Source: Bifidobacterium miconisargentati
GTDB lineage: Bacteria > Actinomycetota > Actinomycetes > Actinomycetales > Bifidobacteriaceae
Direction: 5' to 3'
Assembly: GCF_019331675.1 (NCBI RefSeq)
Contig: NZ_JAHBBJ010000014.1
Coordinates: forward strand, 1 to 64,000
DNA: 64,000 nt
The notes under the pieces were generated by a model. The model worked only from the letters and a program-made list of their open reading frames with translations. It was not told the DNA's origin and ran no database searches. Of the stretch, positions 1 through 8,355 are shown one piece after another. Each line of letters opens with the position of its first letter. Positions within the stretch are counted from its first letter, which is position 1. The translations under genes were made by a program, and so were the position numbers.

Positions 1-187
1 AACATCGGATCCAGCGAGGTGCCGAGTAGGATGTTCAGGCCGTTCCAGATCAATATCATGATGGTCAGCGATGCGCCGATCAGCGAGAATCTGCGGTGCC
101 GGTGGTGGGGATGTTGGCGTTGGCCGCGATGACGGCGTCGCTGCCGCCGCGGGGATCGGATACATTCATGATGTTCTCGTCAGTCAT
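1..187 (-). pseudogene. MFS drug-efflux transporter N-terminus, frameshifted, cut by window edge
   Basis: The ATG at 187 begins MTDENIMNVSDPRGG and reads about 35 codons to a TGA near position 76. A different frame (one base lost) across the same stretch reads RFSLIGASLTIMILIW followed by NGLNILLGTSLDPM, a hydrophobic first membrane helix typical of MFS drug pumps. That second frame has no ATG, GTG or TTG start upstream, so head and helix can only belong together through a frameshift near positions 75-110, which include a run of four G. It lies just downstream of a TetR-type regulator on the same strand, the usual layout of a regulated efflux pump. A sequencing error is equally possible. Only the N-terminus is visible, so the family call is tentative. 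Confidence 0.5.
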
Positions 188-232
188 GGTTCCATCTTCC
201 CGTGAGCGGCGCGAAAACGCCAGCATTGCAGG

Positions 233-916
233 CTATTGCGCCTTGTGAGAAACCTCACCGGCCGGCGCACCGGTTGCGGACAGACCTTGCGCGTTGTGGA
301 CGAAGATGCGGTTCCAGTAGGCGAGCATGTCCTCGCGGCTCATGGCCAGGTAGATGCCCATGGCCAGCACGGCCACGTCCTCCTTGAGCAGGTCCTTGAG
401 CTCGATGGTGTCGCTGAGTTCCGGCCAGCGCTGGAGCACGGCGAGCATGCCGCCCACGGTGAACTCCACCATGAGATCGGTTTTGAGGCTGATGTGCTCG
501 GGGTTGAGCTGAAGCATGCTGAGCATTTGCAGACGGGCGAAATCACGCAGGGATTCGGTCAGATCCAGCGTGCTGTGCGGGCCGGCGAGCAGGGCCAGAC
601 GGTCGAGGCGCTGGCGTTGAGCGGGGTCGGCGAGCAGCGCGGTGATGCGTTCGCGCCACTGCTCCTCGGGATTGCCGTTCGGATCCGGGGCCTGGGGAAG
701 CGGGATGGCCTCCACCTGATGCAGGATGGCGGAATCGGCCAGTTCGGGCAGGCCGGAGAAGTGGTAGTAGAAAGAATTGCGGTTCACGCCGGCCTCGCGC
801 ACCACGTCCGTGACGGTGATCTTGCGGTAGTCGCGGTCGGCCAGCAGCTCCCAGAAGGCGTTTTCAAGGCGTTCCTTGGCCGGGAGCACTTCGGAATCAT
901 GGCGTGGGCGTGGCAT
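233..916 (-). CDS. TetR/AcrR family transcriptional regulator
   Basis: This is a 227-aa one-component repressor. The N-terminal 60 residues form a TetR-type helix-turn-helix (KITVTDVVREAGVNRNSFYYHF), which fits the family signature well; the rest is an all-helical ligand-binding and dimerisation domain without recognisable specificity. The ATG at 916 (MPRPRHDSEV) is preferred over the one at 958 because AAGGAGGAG lies just before it. The truncated MFS pump starts 46 bases downstream on the same strand, so an autoregulated resistance operon is likely. An imperfect palindrome at 960-983 is a candidate operator. Confidence 0.85.
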   Translation of the reverse strand: MPRPRHDSEVLPAKERLENAFWELLADRDYRKITVTDVVREAGVNRNSFYYHFSGLPELADSAILHQVEAIPLPQAPDPNGNPEEQWRERITALLADPAQRQRLDRLALLAGPHSTLDLTESLRDFARLQMLSMLQLNPEHISLKTDLMVEFTVGGMLAVLQRWPELSDTIELKDLLKEDVAVLAMGIYLAMSREDMLAYWNRIFVHNAQGLSATGAPAGEVSHKAQ

Positions 917-959
917 CGCTCCTCCTTTTTCGCTGGTTGCGTTGGGCATGCCGGACATG

Positions 960-983
960 CTGTCTAGATAATTTATTGTACAG
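960..983. promoter_or_regulatory. Candidate operator upstream of the tetR-type gene
   Basis: A 24-bp imperfect palindrome with CTGT and ACAG outer arms and an AATT centre lies in AT-rich DNA about 45 bases before the regulator start. Position and size suit a TetR dimer site, but the inner arms match poorly. Confidence 0.3.
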
Positions 984-1051
984 TATACCCAATTACGGGG
1001 CGTGTGCTGGCGCGGATTACGGAGAGCGCGCTGACGCGGACGCGAAAGGCC

Positions 1052-2422
1052 CTACTTGGTCGGAAGACTGCGGTCGTCGTTGCCGTCGGGCGCGTCACCG
1101 TCGGTCGTCGCCGCAGGTTCGGAATCGGCCGAACCGGGCTCTTCGGCCTTCTGCGCCGCGGGTCCAGCCGTCGTCGCGCGCTTGCGTTTGGCGGTGGACG
1201 CCTTGAACAGAATCGCCAACGCCTCGGTCAGATGCCGGCGGTCCTCGGGCGTAAGTCCCACGTACGCGCCCAGCATGGAGGGGATCGCGGCGGGAAGGTT
1301 GCCCATCAGATCGCTCAGACTGGTGGCGCCGTTCGCGTGCAGCACACGGAACAGCGCGTCCACGGCGCGTTCGCGCTGCTCCGGGGTCAGCGCCGCGATC
1401 CAATGGTTGAGCTGCTCGTTGAACAGTTGCGAGCTGGAGCTCAGATCCGGCTCGGTCACGAACCGGTCGCCGTCCACCAGCCAGGTGTACGCCGAATGCT
1501 GCATGATGCCGTCGGAATCGGACGAGACCACGCGGCAAGGCTCAGGCGTCTCGAAAATCATGCCCACGATCGACGAATCCGGTACGATCTTCGTCACCTT
1601 CGGCTGCACGGCCTGATACGCCGGACTGGTCACGATCTCCGGTGGGAAGCCGGGGCCGTCCAGCGAGTAGATGTGCTCGATGCGCCGCTGCACCTTGGGT
1701 TCGGCGTTCATGGCCGAGTAGATCGCCAGATTGCCGCCCTTGGAATGGCCCACCAGAATGATCGGCCCCTGCCACAGGCGCGCCACCGTATCCAGATAGG
1801 CGCTCGCCGCGCGCTGGGCCGGCACCGGGTATTGGAAGGACATGTTGAAGTCCTCCTTCCAGCCGATCAGCGAATCATCGGTGCCGCGGAAGGAGATGAC
1901 GAGCGTGCCTTTATGCGTGGGATTGCGGCGATTGCGGCCGTCCGGCAACTGGAAGGTGGCCGCCGCGAACTGCGTCTGCTCGCCCCGGTTGACATGCTCG
2001 ACCACCGCGCCAAGCCGTACGTCCGCGAATCGAGGGGAGACCGCGCACGCCTCGAACAGGCGGTGGGTCAGGCTTGGATCGATGACCGAAACGACTTGTG
2101 GTTCGTGTGGTTTGTCGTCCGCGTCGGTGGTGAGCGAGCGGTGCAGTTCCTGGTTCGCGTCAGCGAGACTCACCGACTCCAGCGCCGGATGCCACAGCGC
2201 CCTGAACCAGATGAGCGGGTGACGGGGCTCGAACGCGCGGATACGGGCCGCGAAGGAGCCTCCGGCGGATTGCGGCTGCGACTCGTCCAGCATCAGCGTG
2301 GGGCAGATCGCGGCCACGTCCTCGTAGATGAGCGTGCCGAAGATCAGCGCGTCCACCTCGTTGAGCGGCAGCTCGGCGAACGTTCGCGTCTCGGTACGCG
2401 CGTATTCGGTGATGTCGCCCAT
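1052..2422 (-). CDS. DUF2974/Mbeg1-like alpha/beta-hydrolase, paralog 1
   Basis: A 456-aa protein starting MGDITEYARTETRTFAELPL. Around residue 225 it has the nucleophile-elbow motif GHSKGGNLA in a lipase class 3-like fold, preceded by SFRGTDDSLIGWKEDF. No signal peptide is seen, so it is probably cytosolic. The last 50 residues are charged and low complexity (KAEEPGSADSEPAATTDGDA). The start has a strong ribosome site (AAGGAGGGC). A shorter paralog lies at 3430-4581 on the opposite strand, with ogt between them. The natural substrate of this family is unknown to me; serine hydrolase activity is inferred from the GHSKG motif. Confidence 0.8.
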   Translation of the reverse strand: MGDITEYARTETRTFAELPLNEVDALIFGTLIYEDVAAICPTLMLDESQPQSAGGSFAARIRAFEPRHPLIWFRALWHPALESVSLADANQELHRSLTTDADDKPHEPQVVSVIDPSLTHRLFEACAVSPRFADVRLGAVVEHVNRGEQTQFAAATFQLPDGRNRRNPTHKGTLVISFRGTDDSLIGWKEDFNMSFQYPVPAQRAASAYLDTVARLWQGPIILVGHSKGGNLAIYSAMNAEPKVQRRIEHIYSLDGPGFPPEIVTSPAYQAVQPKVTKIVPDSSIVGMIFETPEPCRVVSSDSDGIMQHSAYTWLVDGDRFVTEPDLSSSSQLFNEQLNHWIAALTPEQRERAVDALFRVLHANGATSLSDLMGNLPAAIPSMLGAYVGLTPEDRRHLTEALAILFKASTAKRKRATTAGPAAQKAEEPGSADSEPAATTDGDAPDGNDDRSLPTK

Positions 2423-2639
2423 CCCGCTGCCCTCCTTTGGTGTGTTTCGGCTCGTTTCGACGCCCCTGCCGGTCCTGCGCCGGTTGCATATGTAAGAAAA
2501 ATTCTACGATTCCGCCGCTCGCGGCTTCCCGACGATGCTCCCACGGCGAACATCCCCGCCCGTTTTCCCGCCACAATTCGTGCCGATGTGGGGTATGGAC
2601 GAGATGGCGCTCGCTGAGCTAGATCGGGCATTTGCGGCG

Positions 2640-3290
2640 CTATAGGTCGAAGCGGGAGAGGTCCACGCCTTCCAGGTTGAGGAGAGTGGCCTTGATGTCG
2701 AGCCGGCCGCCGTAACCGCCGAAGGAACGGCCGGAGCCGACCACGCGGTGGCAGGGGACGATGATGGTGATGGGGTTGCGCTTCACCGCGCCACCCACGG
2801 CCTGCGCCGCCATGCGGCCGCCGCCGCGTCGTTCCGCCAGTTCGGTGGCGATGTCGCCGTAGCTGACCGTCTGGCCGTACGGGATTTCGGCGATGAGGTC
2901 CCACACCTCATGCTGGAACGGCGTGCCCTGTGCGTGGAGCGGGGGAGCGGAGCCGAAATCGGGGCGCTCGCCGGTGAAGTAGGCTTTGAGCCAGGCGCTG
3001 GTCTGACGGAAGATTTCGCGGGCACCGTCGGGTGCACGTCGTTCTGTTGCGGTGATGGCAACGGTATCCTGCGCATCGTCCGTGATAGTCGCGCCATCGG
3101 GATTGCTGGCGACCGTAGCGTCGACGATCGCGGCTTCATAATCGTCGTCGTTCCGGCTTCTCGCCCACCACCAGTCCTCCAGACACAGTTCGGTCAGCGC
3201 CGTGCCGTCGGACGCCATGCGCATACGGCCGATCGGTGTGACGACCGTGGCGGAATACGAGGGCTGCGCCGGCCGTGCGGATTGGGGCAT
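2640..3290 (-). CDS. ogt: Methylated-DNA--protein-cysteine methyltransferase
   Basis: Repairs O6-alkylguanine by moving the alkyl group to its own cysteine. The active-site motif PCHRVV (in IIVPCHRVVGSGRSFGGYGG) is intact, and YSATVVTPIGRM is the usual N-terminal strand. An insertion of about 40 residues (DDDYEAAIVDATVASNPDGA and onward) precedes the catalytic domain. The ATG at 3290 is favoured: CATAAT lies 6 nt upstream of it, consistent with a leaderless start. An ATG at 3311 and a GTG at 3398 are in frame but lack a good ribosome site. It sits between two DUF2974 paralogs and is divergent from the second. Confidence 0.9.
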   Translation of the reverse strand: MPQSARPAQPSYSATVVTPIGRMRMASDGTALTELCLEDWWWARSRNDDDYEAAIVDATVASNPDGATITDDAQDTVAITATERRAPDGAREIFRQTSAWLKAYFTGERPDFGSAPPLHAQGTPFQHEVWDLIAEIPYGQTVSYGDIATELAERRGGGRMAAQAVGGAVKRNPITIIVPCHRVVGSGRSFGGYGGRLDIKATLLNLEGVDLSRFDL

Positions 3291-3429
3291 GACACCATTA
3301 TGCGTCGGCATAACCGTCGAGCGACGGCAACGCGGACGATTGATTCGGCTTGCCGTAGACCTTAGAGCAAAATCCTGTGCCGCAAACGCAGGATTCACGG
3401 CGGCAATCCAGGACGGCTACAGTGGAGTC

Positions 3430-4581
3430 ATGGGCAATCTGCTTGAATACGTGCGCACCGAGTTCCGCACCTTCGCGGACAAGCCGTTCTCCGCAGTGGA
3501 CTCGCTGGTCCTGTCCGATTTCTCCTACGTCCATCCGCCCATGGCCGTCGTGCCGGCATTCGACGCGGCCAAAACCGTGGCTACCGTGCCCCTGGGCGCG
3601 ATGCTGCGCGCCGAGGACTACTCTGACATGTTCTGCGCCGGCTCGGAATCGGTGAACCGCGAACGGCTTGACCTGCTCCGTGCGCTCGCCGAATCGCCGC
3701 GATGGCGCGGCCTGGCCATCGGCGAATCCGCCGAGCACACCGATCCGGCCAGCGAAACGCAATTCGCCGCCATGACTTTCGACCTGACCGACTGTGCCGG
3801 CTACGGGTCGCGCAACCCCACCCTATACGTGGCGTTCCGCGGCACCGAAGGCACACTTGTCGGCTGGAAGGAGGACTTCAATATGGCCGTCACCTTCCCC
3901 GTGCCCGCGCAACGGTTGGCCGCCGACTATCTCCGATCGATCGCCGCGCGCAGTGCCGGGCCATTCGGCGGCAATCCCGCGCAACTCATGGTGGGCGGTC
4001 ACTCCAAAGGCGGCAACCTCGCCACCTACGCCACGATGATGCTGGAACAGCACGGCGAAACCGGCCGCGTCTCGCGCATCTTTTCGCATGACGGGCCGGG
4101 ATTCCCGGCTGCGGTCGTGCAGTCGGACGACTACCGGGGCGTCGAGGGGCGAATCGACAAGACCGTGCCGGAATCGTCGATCATCGGCATGCTGCTGGAC
4201 TCCGGCGCCCAGCGGACCGTCGTACGATCGGATGCAGTGAGCATCCTGCAACATATGTGCGGCACCTGGCAGATCGCGGATGGCGAGTTCGAGACCGTGC
4301 CCGAGCTTACGCGCGGCGCGCAGCTCATCGACCGGACCATCAGCGGATGGCTGGACCGCATTCCCGAGGAACGCAGGCGCATCGTGGTGGACGAGGTGTA
4401 TGGCATCTTCGCTGCGGCCGGGTACGGCCAATTCGCGGACCTGGCGCAGCACTGGGCCGAGGCGTTGCCGAAGATCGTGGCGGCGGCCCGCGAGACCGAT
4501 CCCGAGGCCCGTGCGGTCATCGCGAGCGTGCTCAAGGCGATTCCGCAGTCAGCCGCCAGGTCGCTGAAGGACGAGCGCTGA
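3430..4581 (+). CDS. DUF2974/Mbeg1-like alpha/beta-hydrolase, paralog 2
   Basis: A 383-aa paralog of the protein at 1052-2422. It shares the start MGNLLEYVRTEFRTFADKPF, the block VAFRGTEGTLVGWKEDFNM and the nucleophile elbow GGHSKGGNLATYA. It lacks the low-complexity tail of paralog 1. The ATG at 3430 has TACAGT 6 nt upstream, so a leaderless transcript is plausible. In-frame starts further upstream would extend it into the ogt promoter and are not favoured. Function unknown beyond probable serine hydrolase activity. Confidence 0.8.
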   Translation: MGNLLEYVRTEFRTFADKPFSAVDSLVLSDFSYVHPPMAVVPAFDAAKTVATVPLGAMLRAEDYSDMFCAGSESVNRERLDLLRALAESPRWRGLAIGESAEHTDPASETQFAAMTFDLTDCAGYGSRNPTLYVAFRGTEGTLVGWKEDFNMAVTFPVPAQRLAADYLRSIAARSAGPFGGNPAQLMVGGHSKGGNLATYATMMLEQHGETGRVSRIFSHDGPGFPAAVVQSDDYRGVEGRIDKTVPESSIIGMLLDSGAQRTVVRSDAVSILQHMCGTWQIADGEFETVPELTRGAQLIDRTISGWLDRIPEERRRIVVDEVYGIFAAAGYGQFADLAQHWAEALPKIVAAARETDPEARAVIASVLKAIPQSAARSLKDER

Positions 4582-4759
4582 AAGTGAGCGGTCGTCCCTG
4601 CTTCGGCGGCCTCTGCCTTGGCGGGGCTCATGGTCAGGCAAATACGACGAAACGGACCGGCGGCGCTGAAGTGCGCTACCGACCCGTTTCTGTGAAAGCT
4701 TATGCGAGGCTATGTATGCCTATATGTATCGCTCGGTCGCTTGGTCGCTGAGGTAAGGA

Positions 4760-5320
4760 TCAGGCCTCGACGAACTTGAGGAAGGCGTCGGCCTCGGCGG
4801 CGAGCTTGGCCTTGTCCTCGTCGGAGAGGGCCAGCTTGCCGGTGCCCCAGGCCTCCGGAGCCAGGGCCACGCCCACCTGCTCGGACTCGGGCAGCAGCTC
4901 GGCCTTGTTGAAGCCCAGCACCTCGTTCAGCTTGGCGCGGGTGCCGGCACCGGCGGACTGGCCGGCCACGGCGGAGATGGCGATCTTCTTGCCGGCCAGC
5001 ACGGAGGCGGACTCGGCCGGGAACGGCTCCAGCGGGCGGGACAGCCAGTCGAGCAGGTTCTTCAGCACGCCCGGGTAGCTGTAGTTGTACTCCGGGGAGA
5101 AGATCCACACGCCATCGGCCTCGGCGACGGCCTTGCGGGCCTCGGCGACGGCGACCGGCGGGGTCGGGAACTCCTCGTCCTGGCTGAAGAACGGCACGTC
5201 GGAGTAATCCAGGAAGCTCACCTCGGCACGGTCGCCGATGAGGGCCTTGGCCTCGTCGGCCAGCTGGTCGTTGAAGCCGTACTTGTGCAGGCTGCCCACG
5301 ATGAACAGAAGCTTGGTCAT
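4760..5320 (-). CDS. NADPH-dependent FMN reductase family flavoprotein
   Basis: A 186-aa flavodoxin-like reductase. MTKLLFIVGSLHKYGFNDQL holds the phosphate-binding loop of the FMN site, and SPEYNYSYPGVLKNLLDW is the family's second signature. It probably reduces quinones, chromate, azo compounds or free FMN with NAD(P)H; the substrate cannot be told from sequence. The ATG at 5320 follows AAGGGAAAC. It is divergent from a small GntR-type regulator at 5606, which may control it. Confidence 0.88.
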   Translation of the reverse strand: MTKLLFIVGSLHKYGFNDQLADEAKALIGDRAEVSFLDYSDVPFFSQDEEFPTPPVAVAEARKAVAEADGVWIFSPEYNYSYPGVLKNLLDWLSRPLEPFPAESASVLAGKKIAISAVAGQSAGAGTRAKLNEVLGFNKAELLPESEQVGVALAPEAWGTGKLALSDEDKAKLAAEADAFLKFVEA

Positions 5321-5605
5321 GATGTTTCCCTTCGTTTCATTGACTGCCGGATGCCGTCCGGCGACGCGGTCGACGTGCTGCGCCCGAGGCGGCATTCGTA
5401 TCACCTTCAGTATTGTGCGATTGTGCCGCGGACACGCTTCACCTTGGGTGAAGAATGGCGGAATTCTGCGGTATCGAATGGGTGGTACTGTGTCGTTTGG
5501 TTGATACAGGTTCTGGCTGATACAGGGTGATGCCGGGCGGTGGACCCGTGCGCCGGCTGCGGTACTGCGGCGTTTCGGAATGCCGACCCTGTCGGAAAGG
5601 ATGCG

Positions 5606-6061
5606 ATGATGGCTTCCGTCGATGGTAGCGCGACCGGTTCGATCGTGCTTGCTGGTGCTGATGCAGGTGCCGAGATGGGTACTGATTCGGGTGTGGATTG
5701 CAGGGCATGCGCCAGAACGGATGTCAGCGGTTCCGACGGCATCGTGGCGCGGTTCACCGGGCTGATCCGTTCCGGCGAATTGCCGTCGGGCGCCGAAATG
5801 CCGTCGATCCGCGGTCTTGCCGCCGAGCTTGGCGTGGCTCCGGGGACCGTGCGGCGGGCGTACGGCGAGTTGGAATCGCAAGGGTTGATCGTCACGAGTG
5901 CTGGTCGTCCGTCCCGTGTGGCGGAACAGGAGGAGGCGCCGTGCGAGGTGCTGGCCGCCGTGCAGGTGCTCGTGGCCGCGGCGCATCGGCAGGGCGTGAG
6001 TCGGCGTGAGGTACAGGACGTGATCGGCGCGATGTGGGATATGCCGGCGCCCGAATTGTGA
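5606..6061 (+). CDS. Short GntR/YtrA-type transcriptional regulator
   Basis: About 151 aa. A winged helix covers IVARFTGLIRSGELPSGAEM and PSIRGLAAELGVAPGTVRRAY, the GntR signature. Only about 40 residues follow, as in YtrA-type regulators that lack a large effector domain. ATG 5606 follows GGAAAGG; an in-frame GTG at 5540 is possible. The first 45 residues are low complexity. Divergent from the FMN reductase, a plausible target; otherwise the regulon is unknown. Confidence 0.75.
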   Translation: MMASVDGSATGSIVLAGADAGAEMGTDSGVDCRACARTDVSGSDGIVARFTGLIRSGELPSGAEMPSIRGLAAELGVAPGTVRRAYGELESQGLIVTSAGRPSRVAEQEEAPCEVLAAVQVLVAAAHRQGVSRREVQDVIGAMWDMPAPEL

Positions 6062-6322
6062 GATTATGGAACGCGGATTGGAATGGATTGGGGCGAGTTG
6101 GAGGCCGTCGGACGGGTGTCCGTGGTGCGGTATGTTGCTCGCGACACTCCGATGTGCGGGTTGATTTGCGATTGAAATGTGACTCGATTCAGGTGGCTTG
6201 AGGTGATTTGCGTCTGATGGCGAAAATCCAAAAACCGCGGAATTTCAACGAGACACGCCGTAAGATGCATTTTTTCGCAAAAGCGCGTATCTTATTCACC
6301 TGTTGCTTCTCGCAAGCGACAT

Positions 6323-6395
6323 GCGGACATAGCTTAGTTGGTAAAGCGCAACCTTGCCAAGGTTGAGACCGCGGGTTCGAGTCCCGTTGTCCGCT
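6323..6395 (+). tRNA. tRNA-Gly (GCC)
   Basis: The acceptor stem GCGGACA pairs with TGTCCGC. The anticodon arm CAACC-TTGCCAA-GGTTG gives anticodon GCC. The T-arm contains GGTTCGAGTCC. No CCA is encoded. First of three clustered tRNA genes. Confidence 0.97.
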
Positions 6396-6433
6396 CTCAG
6401 AAGGCCGGCCACTCGGCCGGATGACCTAGACCC

Positions 6434-6505
6434 GGGCGGTTGGCGCAGAGGTAGCGCACTTCCCTGACACGGAAGGGGTCACAAGTTCGAATCTTGTATC
6501 GCCCA
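6434..6505 (+). tRNA. tRNA-Val (GAC)
   Basis: The acceptor stem GGGCGGT pairs with ATCGCCC. The anticodon arm CTTCC-CTGACAC-GGAAG gives anticodon GAC, decoding GUC/GUU. The T-arm contains GTTCGAATC. A terminator hairpin follows. Confidence 0.97.
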
Positions 6506-6516
6506 CTCACATGCGG

Positions 6517-6538
6517 CCGGCAGGCGACTGCCGGTTTT
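6517..6538 (+). terminator. Rho-independent terminator after tRNA-Val(GAC)
   Basis: CCGGCAG-GCGA-CTGCCGG is a perfect 7-bp stem followed directly by TTTT. Confidence 0.75.
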
Positions 6539-6551
6539 GTTATGTGCCCTT

Positions 6552-6624
6552 GGGCGATTGGCGCAGCGGCTAGCGCACTTCGTTCACACCGAAGGGGTCG
6601 TAGGTTCGATTCCTACATCGCCCA
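6552..6624 (+). tRNA. tRNA-Val (CAC)
   Basis: The acceptor stem GGGCGAT pairs with ATCGCCC. The anticodon arm CTTCG-TTCACAC-CGAAG gives anticodon CAC, decoding GUG. It closely resembles the upstream tRNA-Val(GAC), suggesting old tandem duplication. Confidence 0.97.
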
Positions 6625-6633
6625 CCCTTCATC

Positions 6634-6659
6634 TCCCGCCTGATATGGCGGGATTTTTT
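6634..6659 (+). terminator. Rho-independent terminator closing the tRNA cluster
   Basis: TCCCGCC-TGATAT-GGCGGGA followed by six T. Confidence 0.9.
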
Positions 6660-6693
6660 GTTATCGGACGAAACGGGGGAGTGCCCGCGTCGA

Positions 6694-6855
6694 TTTCTGG
6701 GCATATCCCTACCAATTGTTCTGTGCATACACGTACCACAAACGGATTTCTGGGCATATACGTATCACGAAAACCAGGGAAACGGGGCCTTCGTGGTACG
6801 TGCATGCACAGAATCGGGAATGGCGGTCGATTCATGGTAGGTATATGCCCAGAAA
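6694..6855. repeat. Intergenic dyad array A, five ~21-bp units nested as a palindrome
   Basis: Units at 6694-6714, 6719-6739 and 6747-6768 run forward and units at 6793-6813 and 6835-6855 run in reverse. The first and last match at 20 of 21 positions (TTTCTGGGCATAT core) and the second and fourth at 20 of 21 (TTCTGTGCAT core with ACGTACCAC). The units are nested, so the region can fold into one long cruciform. It lies between the tRNA terminator and the 3' end of the convergent lipase-like gene. Confidence 0.85.
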
Positions 6856-6888
6856 CGGCAGTGGTACAGACGGAATCCCTGTGATTTC

Positions 6889-8235
6889 TCACAATCCCCG
6901 GCGTTTGAGAGCGGCGACGATCTGCACGTAGAACTCGCGTACATCGAATCCGGGGATGTTCTCGCGATTGAGGTCGATCATGTCCGCATGCGAGATGCCG
7001 CGCGTGCCGTTCGGCTCCAGCCAGGTGAACCGTTCGCCCCAGGGGAACGACGGTTGGGCCACGAGCCCGTCGTTCGGTCCGTCGAACCACTTGACCAGCG
7101 GGTACGTGAAGTTCAGCGGGAACTTGCCGGTGGTGGCGTGCGCCAGTTTCGATCCGACGCTTTGGCAGACGATGCCGGCGAAGGGATCGGAATCCGCCGG
7201 CCCGGCAGCTGGTCCGTACGCTGGTACGGGGAATTGCGGGCGCGGCGATTGCGGCGTCCGAATCCCGGCGTCGCGTGGCACGGCATCACCGCCGGCGTTG
7301 CTTCCGCGCGTGCCGTTCAATTCCGCCCGGTCGCCGATTTCGGCATTCAGCCGCGTGCAGCCGGCCTGAGTCAGGTCATGCACCGCGGCCATGAAGTCGG
7401 GCTTGGCGTCGCCCAATCGTGCCGCCGCGGCGTTGTACGTGGCCGCGACCTTGTGCTGGACAGGCAACGGGATGTTGGTCAGCAGATAATCGGCGAACCC
7501 GCAGCCGCGATGCGGTGTGTTGATGGTGGTAAGCGAGGCCACGAACGGAGTCGCCCCGCAGCGGGCGATGGCGTAACGCATGTCAAGCCCGCCCTTGGAG
7601 TGCGCGATGACGTTCACCTTGCCGCATCCGGTCGTCTCCACGATATGCCGGATGCGCGCGGTCAGCTCGCGGGCGGAATCCGGCACGGACGCAGCCGACT
7701 GATGTTCGCCGTAATAGATCGTGGCGCCGTTGCGCTGGAGTTCCGCCGGGATACGGCCCCAGTAGTTGAGCAGTGCGGTATCGCGGAAGAACACGCCATG
7801 CACCAGCAGGACCGGGTATCGCGTGGCGCAGATGCGCTCGGACGCCCGCGCGCGGTCCAGCTGTTCCTTGGCGGTCTCGAACCGCACCTCCTCGCCGACC
7901 GTGTGGATGATGAGTCGCAGCGCGATGAGGTTTGCGATGGGTATCCAGCCGCACAGTATGCCGATCACGCGGATTTTGAGGCCGAGCTGTACCGACGTGA
8001 CGTATACGGTGATGATGCCGATCCAGAAGATGATGAATTCGATGACGATTACGGCCATGAGTCCCGCACTCCAGACTGGCCACGCCGCACCCCACGAAGC
8101 CGGCCACGATACGGCGAGCATGGTGATGAGCGTCGTCACGAGCCCGAGGGTGGCTAGGAGCGTGGTCCACCAGAACAATCTCAGCATGCCGACGCCGAAC
8201 CTGCATGCGGCGATACGACTGGTTACACGTCCCAC
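6889..8235 (-). CDS. Membrane-anchored alpha/beta-hydrolase, triacylglycerol lipase-like
   Basis: A 448-aa protein with three or so hydrophobic segments in the first 130 residues (LFWWTTLLATLGLVTTLITM; VIVIEFIIFWIGIITVYVTS) and then a lipase-like domain. YPVLLVHGVFF forms the oxyanion-hole strand, and VNVIAHSKGGLDMRY is the nucleophile elbow. TPHRGCGFADYLL is typical of secreted lipase-type enzymes. A Pro/Gly/Ala-rich insertion follows residue 300. GTG 8235 is used, with AGGGGGAA before it. The active domain could face outside, but topology and substrate are inferred. Convergent with the tRNA cluster. Confidence 0.8.
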   Translation of the reverse strand: MGRVTSRIAACRFGVGMLRLFWWTTLLATLGLVTTLITMLAVSWPASWGAAWPVWSAGLMAVIVIEFIIFWIGIITVYVTSVQLGLKIRVIGILCGWIPIANLIALRLIIHTVGEEVRFETAKEQLDRARASERICATRYPVLLVHGVFFRDTALLNYWGRIPAELQRNGATIYYGEHQSAASVPDSARELTARIRHIVETTGCGKVNVIAHSKGGLDMRYAIARCGATPFVASLTTINTPHRGCGFADYLLTNIPLPVQHKVAATYNAAAARLGDAKPDFMAAVHDLTQAGCTRLNAEIGDRAELNGTRGSNAGGDAVPRDAGIRTPQSPRPQFPVPAYGPAAGPADSDPFAGIVCQSVGSKLAHATTGKFPLNFTYPLVKWFDGPNDGLVAQPSFPWGERFTWLEPNGTRGISHADMIDLNRENIPGFDVREFYVQIVAALKRRGL

Positions 8236-8355
8236 TGTTCCCCCTACGTTGACAGCCCTGTCAATCCCAGTCTATTCACCGTGACGTTGCGGTGGTGCGG
8301 TACGTAGGTGAACTTTGCGGGAATACCGGTGTGCGGGTCGGCTAGGGTGATGGGT

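Noticed and set aside
4650-4690. Terminator between the hydrolase and the FMN reductase
   Set aside because: GAAACGG and CCGTTTC pair over 7 bp only, with a 27-nt loop and no T-run.
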